A DNA stretch of 13,076 nt, taken from SM1-50 sp964467345 (GTDB lineage: Archaea; Thermoplasmatota; E2; DHVEG-1). The position numbers were made by a program, and so were the translations under genes. The notes below the pieces were generated by a model. The model was given only the letters and a program-made list of their open reading frames with translations. It made no database searches and was not told where the DNA came from. Where the stretch lies: assembly GCA_964467345.1 (NCBI GenBank), contig CAYXPY010000046.1, positions 1 to 13,076 of the forward strand, written 5' to 3'. Below are positions 4,957-12,176 of this stretch, piece by piece (within the stretch, counting starts at the first letter, position 1; each line of letters starts with the position of its first letter).

Positions 4957-5952
4957 TTAATAGGACCGTGTTACGCTGTAATCAGCAAGTGCTATGAGAA
5001 GATCTTTGCTTTGTGAGGCTTCTACGACATCAAGACAATGTTTTGCTTGTTCCCTGAATTCCTCTAGTTTGTTTTGCGCATACGCAATGGACCCGGTTCT
5101 CTCAAACAGGTCGATGACCTTTCGTACATCGTCTTGATTTGCATTCTCATCACCAACAATCTTCATCATCTTGTCAGATTCATCATCTCCTAACTCTGAG
5201 AGGGCATGAATCAGCATCAGGGTTCGTTTCCCGTTGAGGATATCGCTGCCGATCATCTGTTTCCCAAGGATGATTTGCTCCGTAAGGATATTCAGGAGAT
5301 CGTCTTTTATCTGGAACATGAGCCCAAAGAGAGTGCCATAGCGTGCAAGGTTCTCGACTTGTTTGTTGGTGCCTTTGCCGATTAAGGCGCCCCCTTTCCC
5401 AGCAAGATAGTAGAGCTGGGCTGTTTTCTTCTCAATCATCCTCATGTATTGTGGAATGGTGACGTCCAATCGGACCGCAAATTCGATATCCAGGGCTTCT
5501 CCTTCGTAGAACTCTTTTGCTGCCTCAGCAATCGATCGGATGAGCTCTTTATAGGTGACTGAATTAAGCTCCGGTGGCGCCATATAAGAGAGCATACGAT
5601 AGGTCTCACCGATGAGAGCATCTCCTGCGAGGATCGCAAAGGGTATTCCGAATTTTTCATGGGTTGTCTGCAGGCCTCTACGCCATTTGTCCTTATCGAT
5701 GATGTCATCATGGACAAGGGTCGAGTTATGCATGTACTCCAAGGAGACACCAAAGGGGATAGTGGTTTCCGGCACACCTCCGACTGCTTCGCATGCAAGC
5801 ATGGCAATGATAGGACGAAGGCGTTTGCCCCCTGAGAGTGGTATCCAGCGGAGTGCATCATAAAAAATCTCTGGTTCCCTCGGAGAGAGGTTCCCGGTCA
5901 ATGCTCTATCAAAAATCATTGCTCGTTCTTTGAGTATCTGCTCTAAATCCAT
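4957..5952 (-). CDS. trans-Polyprenyl diphosphate synthase (GGPP/long-chain synthase family)
   Basis: Condenses isopentenyl diphosphate units onto an allylic diphosphate to make isoprenoid chains for archaeal lipids or quinones. From ATG 5952 it has 331 residues, the family's usual length. Motifs: GGKRLRP (41-47, IPP-binding), first Asp-rich motif DDIID (82-86) with RRG (91-93), KKT (175-177), and second Asp-rich motif QIKDDLLN (214-221) followed by GSDILNGKRT (235-244). The fifth residue before DDIID is Ser77, where C20-forming archaeal enzymes usually have an aromatic residue, so a longer chain is plausible. ATG 5952 is preferred over a TTG at 5976 because GAGG (5964-5961) lies 8 bases upstream and the gene then follows the DsrE-like gene by 10 bases. 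It is the second gene of a two-gene operon. Confidence 0.92.
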   Translation of the reverse strand: MDLEQILKERAMIFDRALTGNLSPREPEIFYDALRWIPLSGGKRLRPIIAMLACEAVGGVPETTIPFGVSLEYMHNSTLVHDDIIDKDKWRRGLQTTHEKFGIPFAILAGDALIGETYRMLSYMAPPELNSVTYKELIRSIAEAAKEFYEGEALDIEFAVRLDVTIPQYMRMIEKKTAQLYYLAGKGGALIGKGTNKQVENLARYGTLFGLMFQIKDDLLNILTEQIILGKQMIGSDILNGKRTLMLIHALSELGDDESDKMMKIVGDENANQDDVRKVIDLFERTGSIAYAQNKLEEFREQAKHCLDVVEASQSKDLLIALADYSVTRSY

Positions 5953-5962
5953 GATTCTTCCC

Positions 5963-6439
5963 TCAGCTGATAACAAGTTGTATATCTGATTCGAGCGCGA
6001 GTCCGAGGAATTCAGCCATCCGGATGACTTTTACGTTATCCAGCAGCATTGCTTCTTTTAACCCTGAGGAAATCATTGTTGTGTAGCACGCATAGAAATG
6101 AACCCCCATGTCCCTGGCTTGGTACATTAGCTCAGCAAGGACCACCCCGCCATTGCGTTTTATGGAGGATTCCTTCCAAGCGATTGGCGCTTCTCCCCAT
6201 CTGGCTCGTCGTGGCTTGTAGGCTTTCTTTAGGATATTGATGCCTCGGGCGGTGAAAAAAAGTTCAACCTTCATACCCATTTCTACTCCTGCGACACCGA
6301 AATTAAAGGCCGTTAAAGCTTTATCGTAGGTATCCTCGGTTATGATAACGGTCATGGATCCTATCTTTTTCGTGATTGCTCGTTGCATTGTTTTTTCGTA
6401 TTCTTTTCGTATAGCGTCAGGTATTATTTCTTCAGGCAT
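5963..6439 (-). CDS. DsrE/DsrF-like family protein
   Basis: A 158-residue soluble protein. After a charged N-terminal 25 residues, the core begins GSMTVIITEDTYDKALTAFNFGVAGVEMGMKVELFFTARGI (27-67), the first strand, helix and second strand of the DsrE-like Rossmann-type fold. It continues through ACYTTMISSGL with Cys118 and ends VKVIRMAEFLGLALESDIQLVI. Family members are small sulfur-relay or peroxiredoxin-like proteins acting through a cysteine in this region; the only cysteine here is Cys118. The substrate is unknown. GAGGA lies about 7 bases before ATG 6439. It precedes the polyprenyl synthase gene by 10 bases with the second gene's ribosome binding site over its stop codon, so the two are coupled. 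A functional link with isoprenoid synthesis is suggested only by this layout. Confidence 0.75.
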   Translation of the reverse strand: MPEEIIPDAIRKEYEKTMQRAITKKIGSMTVIITEDTYDKALTAFNFGVAGVEMGMKVELFFTARGINILKKAYKPRRARWGEAPIAWKESSIKRNGGVVLAELMYQARDMGVHFYACYTTMISSGLKEAMLLDNVKVIRMAEFLGLALESDIQLVIS

Positions 6440-6477
6440 TCAGTATCCTCTGGGACTACATGTTATTTCTTCTATAA

Positions 6478-6489
6478 GTATTTTAATAC
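6478..6489. promoter_or_regulatory. Promoter region of the DsrE/polyprenyl synthase operon
   Basis: GTATTTTAATAC is a short perfect palindrome. On the minus strand it is followed by ACTTATAGAAG, a TATA-like stretch about 35-45 bases before ATG 6439, consistent with a short leader carrying GAGGA. Confidence 0.35.
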
Positions 6490-6601
6490 GACTTGATGCA
6501 GTATATTCTTTGGATTTATACCCTTGTTTTTTACGAATATAGGTATTGTGGATTTACCTTGGTTGGGATAAGAGTTGTACAATAAGGTTTTAATAATCGC
6601 A

Positions 6602-6612
6602 GTATTATAAAG
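6602..6612 (+). promoter_or_regulatory. TATA-like box of the large membrane protein gene
   Basis: GTATTATAAAG is centred about 22 bases before ATG 6629, near the spacing of leaderless archaeal transcripts; an alternative TTTTAATAA at about 6584-6592 would give a leader of about 15 bases. No ribosome binding site precedes the ATG, which fits either case. Confidence 0.4.
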
Positions 6613-6628
6613 AATATAAGATACTATT

Positions 6629-8839
6629 ATGTCCCCCTGGAGCACCCTCCCTTGGAATACGATCCTTGCTATCATAGGTATATCGTTACTTATTCCAAGC
6701 ATTCTTGCGTTTCTCTGCATTAAAATGAAACGGTATGAGGATCTAGGGTTGGCAATAGGGGTGTTTTTGCTGATTTTAGGGTCAGTTTCGTATTTTTACC
6801 TCATCCCCAATGACGTTATCCATGAAACACGACTCCCCCAGGATTACATCTGGGAGGATCAAGGGGCAATTCATTATTGGGAACGGAATGGTATCTTTCT
6901 GCAGGCAAAGGATGATAGGCGGGTCCCCTTTGTCATACGATGGCTTCTTCCCCAACGCTCCCCGATCGAAGAGGAGTTTATTGGCACAGAAGTCATCCAT
7001 GTCTCTGAATATGACAAAACCGGCGACAGAGTATTGATTAATGATGTCATCTATGATGATACCGGCGCTATCCTGAGTGTTATTAACAACACAGAACTGG
7101 TCAGTGAATGGTATTGGGTCGATGCTCATACCCTGAGCCTGAAATACCTTAACGTTAACGCAGGCAGCATGGGTATCCCTTCTGCGATGAACAGGGGCAA
7201 TAATGTCACGGTAGGCTGGGTCGAGTCAAACGGTGAACAACACGGTAAAGAAAATGTTGTCCTTGTCAGAAACATGCAACGTATAAAAAACGGGTATATC
7301 GATGGTGCCGAAGTCGCTGTGTGGCGTTCTGATATCTACAGCAGACCGATTCAATGGCACGGGAAACCTTATTTCTGTGATGAGACATTGCAGCTGACCG
7401 TCAACCCGACATCCGGGTATGTTGTGCATGTCTATCGACGGCTGGTTCTCTCAGCGTATCTTTCACAGTTTTTGGAGCTGTACTACCCCTCAGCGATGCG
7501 TTCACGAGTCATTACTAACTATCTTAAAGTAAATGACCCGATTGGTGAAGCTGCCATTTTGACTTATAATACCACCGCTGATTCGATGAAATCTCATCTT
7601 GATGAAGCACGGGGAATTATTGTTCTGATGACATACATACCTGTTGTGGTTTGTCTGCCTATTTTCCTTATCGGTATTGCTTTGACCTGGCGGTATTTCG
7701 GTCGTAGTTATTACTGGAAGCGGTATAAACAATATGAACAGATTGATGTCGCAACAGGTCGGAGGATAAAACTGAAATCAGACCGGAAAAAAATGCTTGC
7801 ATTCGGCTTATGTCTTCTGCTGCTCATCCCTTCTCTTGGATACATCCTTACTCAAAACAGGGGGGTACAAGGGGATGATGTCACAATCCCAGTCATACAA
7901 GAAGACATTTCGATAACGGAGGAGGACCCAGAGCCAACGCCTCCAGGGACAAACCGGCTTATCGATTCAGGCAGACATATCCTGCTTACCGAGGATGAAG
8001 GATTTCATAAAGGCAGCAGGAGAGAATGGTGGTATTTCAATGTCTTTTTCAATGATCCAGAAAGTGATCTTCAAGGATACTCCCTGGTCATCACATTCAA
8101 CCAGATGAAATTTTTTGATATCCGATTCTTACGACCGGACAACCTCTTTATCCTTTTATTTGATGATTCCGGGAAAAGCTATGAGTTTAGCACACTGAAT
8201 CAGCGTCGAGGCACGTTAAAAGCAACAACCCCTGGAGTAGGCGTCACGTTTCAAAACAGCTGGGTGAAGGGAGTGTTTCCNNNNNNNNNNNNNNNNNNNN
8301 NNNNNNNNNNNNNNNNNNNNNNNNNNNNNNNNNNNNNNNNNNNNNNNNNNNNNNNNNNNNNNNNNNNNNNNNNNNNNNNNCCTCGTTGGGTCTCCAATGG
8401 ATGGGATTGGGCAAACCTTCATTTTGACAACGGATGGGAGATGTATGTCTCAAAGTTCTATCTTCGGACCCCGACGAAGTTATCGTTCTCCTCCATCATC
8501 GTGTCACCTAATAATAGGAACATAACTGAGTTTGATCATTTCGATGTGACCTATGTTGAAACTGCAACACCAAAGGGTCTGCCTTTTATGCATTATCCGA
8601 AGATCATGCATGTCGAAGCGGAACGCGCAGGTATGGTGCTTAAACTTGACATCGTTGTGTATAACACAAATGTCAAGGTATGGAAGCTTGCACGCACTGG
8701 GATGTTCGAAGGACCCTGTTATGCGACCGGGACGTTCTCCTGGGACGGTCATACCGTGGAACTCAATGGGTACGGGTTCAGTGAGTTCACACGGGTAAAA
8801 TATCTCTTTGGGCTGCCCGGTATCTTCCGAAAGATATGA
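6629..8839 (+). CDS. Membrane-anchored protein with C-terminal AttH/CrtC lipocalin-like domain (interrupted by assembly gap)
   Basis: A two-part protein of about 736 residues as assembled. The N-terminal part has helices at 11-32 and 38-60, a 265-residue domain (61-327) of unrecognised, mostly beta type, and a helix at 328-354. Its helix-beta-domain-helix layout recalls DUF3068/PorA-like proteins, a low-confidence comparison. A cytoplasmic basic loop (360-387) and a fourth helix (388-407) follow, then a Pro/Glu linker (417-440). The C-terminal part is lipocalin-like: REWWYFNVFF (465-474), GYSLVITFNQ, and after the gap GWDWANLHFDNGWEMYVSKF, the WDW...L..G signature of AttH/CrtC proteins. Relatives include carotenoid 1,2-hydratases, but the substrate here is unknown. 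The 100 N at 8281-8380 is a placeholder, so length and frame continuity are assumed; matching domain halves on either side support one gene. Confidence 0.75.
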   Translation: MSPWSTLPWNTILAIIGISLLIPSILAFLCIKMKRYEDLGLAIGVFLLILGSVSYFYLIPNDVIHETRLPQDYIWEDQGAIHYWERNGIFLQAKDDRRVPFVIRWLLPQRSPIEEEFIGTEVIHVSEYDKTGDRVLINDVIYDDTGAILSVINNTELVSEWYWVDAHTLSLKYLNVNAGSMGIPSAMNRGNNVTVGWVESNGEQHGKENVVLVRNMQRIKNGYIDGAEVAVWRSDIYSRPIQWHGKPYFCDETLQLTVNPTSGYVVHVYRRLVLSAYLSQFLELYYPSAMRSRVITNYLKVNDPIGEAAILTYNTTADSMKSHLDEARGIIVLMTYIPVVVCLPIFLIGIALTWRYFGRSYYWKRYKQYEQIDVATGRRIKLKSDRKKMLAFGLCLLLLIPSLGYILTQNRGVQGDDVTIPVIQEDISITEEDPEPTPPGTNRLIDSGRHILLTEDEGFHKGSRREWWYFNVFFNDPESDLQGYSLVITFNQMKFFDIRFLRPDNLFILLFDDSGKSYEFSTLNQRRGTLKATTPGVGVTFQNSWVKGVFXXXXXXXXXXXXXXXXXXXXXXXXXXXXXXXXXXPRWVSNGWDWANLHFDNGWEMYVSKFYLRTPTKLSFSSIIVSPNNRNITEFDHFDVTYVETATPKGLPFMHYPKIMHVEAERAGMVLKLDIVVYNTNVKVWKLARTGMFEGPCYATGTFSWDGHTVELNGYGFSEFTRVKYLFGLPGIFRKI
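8281..8380. other. Assembly gap (100 N)
   Basis: Exactly 100 unknown bases, the conventional length for a scaffold join of unknown size. It falls within the lipocalin-like domain. The flanking halves read in the same frame with the placeholder length, which would happen one time in three by chance, so the true number of missing residues is not known. Confidence 0.98.
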
Positions 8840-8979
8840 ATATAAAAATCATAATTAAAATCAATTACGCAATATTATATCCTTAAGAACAGAGTGACAG
8901 GCAATCCTTGTAATAAGAACAATCGGAACAAAATGACCAATATAAAAGGAAACAATCGAGTGATCAAAGACACATAATA

Positions 8980-8988
8980 TTTATAAAA
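8980..8988 (+). promoter_or_regulatory. TATA-like box of the secreted protein gene
   Basis: TTTATAAAA, centred at 8984, predicts initiation near 9010 and a 16-base leader carrying GGTGA (9015-9019), 6 bases before ATG 9026. The rest of the 186-base spacer after the membrane protein gene is AT-rich with nothing else recognisable. Confidence 0.55.
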
Positions 8989-9025
8989 TAATAAGTAATT
9001 AATAATATCAATTTGGTGAATTTAA

Positions 9026-9610
9026 ATGAAAAAACCACTAAAAAAACTCCCAGCGGTAGGAATCACAGTCGTACTCCTCATCATGAGTATCACCGCTCAG
9101 GCAACCATGCAGAACAATGAAGAAGATGAGCAACAAAACCTTGCCTTTGATGAAAACATCGTAGCAGAAATCAGCCTCTCCTGGGACTCTTTTTTACATA
9201 ATTTTTCCTTAAAAGACATTGATCCGATTGTTACGATTAACCAAAGTTCAACAACTGATTACTACTTCCCAGAAATAAACGGCACCATACCAAAAATAAA
9301 TTTCACAGTGAACTGCAAACATCAACTGTTATATCGCGTGCTGCTTCCCCGATCGACACAGGTTTATATCGCGATTCTGTACAATGATAGCTATATCTTC
9401 CTCCAAGAGTCAGAAAAACATCGATGTACAACAGAAGAATGGGAGTATATCAACTTCACCGCAGTGTCAGATGAATCTTTTGAGCCTCTACGTACCAACG
9501 GAGAAAACATGACCCTTACCTTGGAAGTTGGTGCCTATGGTTTCTTCTTTGGACTGCGAGGGGAAATTCGGTTCCTTGAGCCAATCACCGTTCACCCAAT
9601 CCCAGCATAA
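9026..9610 (+). CDS. Secreted sequon-rich protein of unknown function
   Basis: A 194-residue protein with a basic N-terminus (MKKPLKKLPA), a hydrophobic segment at 11-25 and a likely signal cleavage after AQA (residues 24-26). The mature part is mostly predicted beta strand, alternating hydrophobic and polar residues (TQVYIAILYNDSYIF, MTLTLEVGAYGFFFG). Seven N-x-S/T sequons are present (Asn59, 72, 85, 92, 120, 143, 161), a density fitting a heavily glycosylated extracellular archaeal protein. Two cysteines (97 and 134) could form a disulfide. The start is fixed by GGTGA 6 bases upstream, and the gene has its own TATA-like box. It has no recognised family. The neighbour upstream also exposes a beta-rich domain, but nothing shows that they work together. 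Confidence 0.7.
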   Translation: MKKPLKKLPAVGITVVLLIMSITAQATMQNNEEDEQQNLAFDENIVAEISLSWDSFLHNFSLKDIDPIVTINQSSTTDYYFPEINGTIPKINFTVNCKHQLLYRVLLPRSTQVYIAILYNDSYIFLQESEKHRCTTEEWEYINFTAVSDESFEPLRTNGENMTLTLEVGAYGFFFGLRGEIRFLEPITVHPIPA

Positions 9611-9644
9611 TACAGAAGAACGCACAAAAAACCATATTCATCTC

Positions 9645-9660
9645 TTTGTTTTCTAACAAA
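9645..9660. terminator. Possible hairpin between convergent genes
   Basis: TTTGTT-TTCT-AACAAA can form a 6-bp AT-rich stem between the converging secreted-protein and regulator genes. No clean T tract follows on either strand, so it may be a weak transcript end or chance. Confidence 0.2.
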
Positions 9661-9674
9661 TAACAAAACAGTCG

Positions 9675-10349
9675 TTAATAACCCGCTAACAGATGAGAAA
9701 TTAATCGGATTTCAGCCTTCCGCAGATGCTGCACCACCGTCGGCTTGCTTAACCCAACCTTCTTTGCCAGCTGTTCACTTGTTATCTTCCGAGGATACTC
9801 GTAATACCCATGTTTATTTGCAGCAATAAGCACTTGGCGTTGTTTCTCGGTAAGACAGGAAAGGAATGAATCGTCAGTGTACGTCGCCTTCATATAACTT
9901 ACCTTGCTGATACGCCCAGCAAAGGTGATAGAATGAAGAAATCGCCTCAGATTTTCCTCTGTACTAATCACACTCATAATGAGTTTATCCTGCGTAAATA
10001 TAGTCGGAGTATCCCAGACAAGGTCATAGGAATACTCCTTCTCAAGCTTCGAATGATCAAGACCAAGCAGAGCTGAGACTTTCATCATCGCTTTTGTTTT
10101 AATCAAACAAACATACCTGTTTTTATCCTGGGATAACACCGTAAGCATTTCGATAAACTCCGTATCCCAGATGTTCTGAACAGTAAAACCATCCTTGACT
10201 GTTACCGCTGCAACGGCTAACTTGGTTCCTTGCTTAAAATCCAGCTTAATTAATTCAAGCAGTTCAAGCGACTCCACTTTCTCAAGAAAGAATGAAAACA
10301 CCTGTCTGATCTGTGGATTGAGTTCCACTTCAACAATGAGTTTTCTCAT
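9675..10349 (-). CDS. HTH_10 (Bat-like) transcriptional regulator
   Basis: A 224-residue DNA-binding protein. Residues 1-155 form an alpha/beta sensor-like part (MRKLIVEVELNPQIRQ...). Residues 166-218 are a typical HTH_10 domain: LTEKQRQVLIAANKHGYYEYPRKIT, then SEQLAKKVGLSKPTVVQHLRKAE with the recognition helix at about 201-212. Such regulators are typical of Euryarchaeota; the ligand of the N-terminal part is unknown. The frame is open upstream to 10559, but that extension would run through the start of the divergent ABC gene and encodes Trp/Phe-rich nonsense. ATG 10349 is chosen because MRKLIVE is a typical start for the family and the TATA box centred 26 bases upstream makes the transcript leaderless. 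It faces the ABC exporter and probably controls it and itself. Confidence 0.88.
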   Translation of the reverse strand: MRKLIVEVELNPQIRQVFSFFLEKVESLELLELIKLDFKQGTKLAVAAVTVKDGFTVQNIWDTEFIEMLTVLSQDKNRYVCLIKTKAMMKVSALLGLDHSKLEKEYSYDLVWDTPTIFTQDKLIMSVISTEENLRRFLHSITFAGRISKVSYMKATYTDDSFLSCLTEKQRQVLIAANKHGYYEYPRKITSEQLAKKVGLSKPTVVQHLRKAEIRLISHLLAGY

Positions 10350-10370
10350 ACACAGAACATCATGATACAG

Positions 10371-10380
10371 TTTATAAAAT
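10371..10380 (-). promoter_or_regulatory. TATA box of the HTH_10 regulator (leaderless)
   Basis: On the minus strand ATTTTATAAA is centred about 26 bases before the A of ATG 10349, the distance at which archaeal transcription starts. The mRNA should therefore begin at or next to the start codon, and indeed no ribosome binding site is present. Confidence 0.65.
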
Positions 10381-10381
10381 A

Positions 10382-10395
10382 TCATACATGTATGA
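10382..10395. promoter_or_regulatory. Perfect 14-bp palindrome, candidate operator
   Basis: TCATACATGTATGA is fully self-complementary. It lies two bases from the regulator's TATA box, in the BRE position, and about 10 bases upstream of the TATA-like stretch for the divergent exporter. A dimeric regulator bound here would affect both directions; the adjacent HTH_10 protein is the obvious candidate, by inference. Confidence 0.55.
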
Positions 10396-10401
10396 CACAA
10401 A

Positions 10402-10411
10402 AAATTATAGG
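10402..10411 (+). promoter_or_regulatory. TATA-like box of the ABC exporter operon
   Basis: AAAATTATAG within 10402-10411 would initiate near 10433 and give a leader of about 26 bases before ATG 10459. A G-rich GGGATGTGA (about 10443-10451) in that leader may serve as a weak ribosome binding site. Confidence 0.4.
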
Positions 10412-10458
10412 TACGTAAAGAATACCAAGACAAGAAAAGGAAGGGATGTGAAAAACAG

Positions 10459-11475
10459 ATGAACGTCACAACAATCGCATGCCCCCAATGCAGATACCAT
10501 CTCACCATCCAAGGAAAACCAGGTGAAAAAATCCAGGTAACTTGCCCATCCTGCAACACCCAAGGGTTTTTTCAATTCCCTGAAGAAGCAAGAAAGCCGA
10601 CAATCACTGATAGCCACAATGCACTCAGTATACAAAACCTCACCTTCATCTACCCAAAATCAGAAAAAAAAGCAATCGACTCAGTCTCATTTCATATAAA
10701 AAAAGGGGAAATCTTCGGGTTCCTTGGACCAAACGGAGCGGGAAAAAGCACCACCCAAAAAGTCATCATCGGACTCCTCAAAGGATATGACGGAACCGTC
10801 GAGCTGCTCGGGAAAAACCTTAAAGACTGGAAAAACGACTTATACGAACATATCGGCGTTTGTTTCGAATTCCCAAACCATTACCAGAAACTCACAGCAC
10901 TTGAAAACCTCCAGTTGTTCTCCTCATTTTACCGCAATAAAACCATGGACCCTCTCGACCTCCTTGCGATGGTTGACCTTGACAAGGAGGCAAAACAACG
11001 CGTCGGATCATTTTCAAAAGGCATGAAAACAAAACTTAATTTTGCACGGGCACTGCTCAACAATCCTGAGATGCTTTTCCTTGACGAACCAACCACCGGT
11101 CTGGACCCGGTCAGTGCCAGACAGATAAAAAACATCATCTCTGAAAAAAAGAAACAAGGTACGACTATCTTTCTTACCACCCATAACATGACAGATGCAG
11201 ACGAACTCTGCGACCGGGTTGGATTCATGGTTGACGGCCGATTAGCCCTTGTAGAAAACCCAAAAGACCTCAAACTGAAACATGGGAAGAAAATAGTGCA
11301 GGTGGAATACCTTGACAACGGGGGAATCAGCCGTGAGGAATTCGTGTTAACAAATCTTGGTTCAAACAAGAAATTCATTCAGCTCCTCAACAGCGACCAG
11401 GTTCAAACAATTCATACTCAAGAAGCAAGCCTTGATGACGTGTTTATAAAAGTCACAGGACGGCAGCTGAAATGA
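10459..11475 (+). CDS. ABC-2 exporter ATPase with N-terminal zinc-ribbon-like domain
   Basis: Cytoplasmic ATPase of a probable export system. Residues 1-40 form a double-CxxC module (CPQC at 8-11, CPSC at 29-32) like a zinc ribbon, joined by a short linker to a full ABC domain. ABC motifs: Walker A GPNGAGKST (90-98), signature FSKGM (185-189) in place of LSGGQ, Walker B MLFLDEPTTGLD (205-216) and switch His242. The Q-loop glutamine is Glu137 in VCFEFPNHY, which I recall as usual for one subgroup of drug-exporter-type ATPases. The C-terminal extension (275-338), ending EASLDDVFIKVTGR, is typical of ABC-2 ATPases. At 338 residues it is longer than usual because of the ribbon. It overlaps the first permease by 4 bases (ATGA). 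The substrate is unknown; the three-gene layout resembles actinobacterial exporters annotated for fluoroquinolones. Confidence 0.88.
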   Translation: MNVTTIACPQCRYHLTIQGKPGEKIQVTCPSCNTQGFFQFPEEARKPTITDSHNALSIQNLTFIYPKSEKKAIDSVSFHIKKGEIFGFLGPNGAGKSTTQKVIIGLLKGYDGTVELLGKNLKDWKNDLYEHIGVCFEFPNHYQKLTALENLQLFSSFYRNKTMDPLDLLAMVDLDKEAKQRVGSFSKGMKTKLNFARALLNNPEMLFLDEPTTGLDPVSARQIKNIISEKKKQGTTIFLTTHNMTDADELCDRVGFMVDGRLALVENPKDLKLKHGKKIVQVEYLDNGGISREEFVLTNLGSNKKFIQLLNSDQVQTIHTQEASLDDVFIKVTGRQLK

Positions 11476-12173
11476 ACCAGCTACGAAGCATGCTGAAATG
11501 GGAATTTATCCTGCAGTCACGATACAGGATCATCTACATCGCCTTTGGAAGCGTCATCCTGTATTATCTCATGCTCCAAGCCGTACCCATGATGAACTCT
11601 GTCGAGTTACGGACCACGTTTCTTTTTTTTGACCCGATGCTCATCGGAATCATGTTTGTCGGTGCCTTGGTTCTTTTTGAAAAAACAGAAAACACTCTCC
11701 AAGCACTCATCACCACCCCCATCAAGATCAACACCTATTTCTTCTCAAAGATTATTTCACTGACGATTCTTTCTCTTGGCACAGGTACTCTCTTTTTGCT
11801 ACTCACCCAGGGAATCGACTTCAATATCGCTTTTTATGTAACGGGATTGACACTCACCTCCATCCTGCTTGTCCTCATTGGGTTTATCTTTGTCTCCCGG
11901 TGCAACAGTCTGAACGAGTATCTCTTGATGATCATGCTATCCTTTATCGTGCTTTTCCTGCCACCATTGCTCCATATGAGCAAGATCTATGAAAACCCAC
12001 TTTTTTACCTCTGGCCGACCCAAGCCTCATTTCTGATGCTAAAGGGAACCTTCACAGAGATCCCCCAGATAGATACCCTCTATGCGATACCCTACCTCCT
12101 CGTCTGGATAGTTTTCTGCTACTACCTTGCAAGAAAAACCTTCTACACCCATATCGTCCAAGGGGGAACCTAG
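11472..12173 (+). CDS. ABC-2 type exporter permease, first subunit
   Basis: A 233-residue membrane protein with six predicted helices (about 20-37, 52-70, 92-112, 118-141, 150-168, 203-221), the topology of ABC-2 permeases. The amphipathic N-terminus (MNQLRSMLKWEFILQSRY) precedes the first helix, and FEKTENTLQALITTPIK (69-85) between helices 2 and 3 is the cytoplasmic coupling segment of this superfamily. It overlaps the ATPase gene by ATGA, so its translation is coupled, and is followed 3 bases later by the second permease. The pair probably forms a heterodimeric channel. The exported compound cannot be read from the sequence. Confidence 0.82.
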   Translation: MNQLRSMLKWEFILQSRYRIIYIAFGSVILYYLMLQAVPMMNSVELRTTFLFFDPMLIGIMFVGALVLFEKTENTLQALITTPIKINTYFFSKIISLTILSLGTGTLFLLLTQGIDFNIAFYVTGLTLTSILLVLIGFIFVSRCNSLNEYLLMIMLSFIVLFLPPLLHMSKIYENPLFYLWPTQASFLMLKGTFTEIPQIDTLYAIPYLLVWIVFCYYLARKTFYTHIVQGGT

Positions 12174-12176
12174 CCA

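Noticed and set aside
5953..5976. TTG start of the polyprenyl synthase
   Set aside because: ATG 5952 has GAGG at 8 bases and gives the usual N-terminus; the TTG adds eight unconserved-looking residues and overlaps the preceding gene.
10350..10559. Upstream extension of the HTH_10 regulator
   Set aside because: It would run through the divergent promoter and the coding start of the exporter ATPase, and encodes an aromatic-rich stretch unlike the family; the leaderless ATG at 10349 fits better.
10929..11378. 149-codon frame antisense to the exporter ATPase
   Set aside because: Shadow of a gene with intact ABC motifs; Ser/Arg/Phe-rich composition and no start signals.
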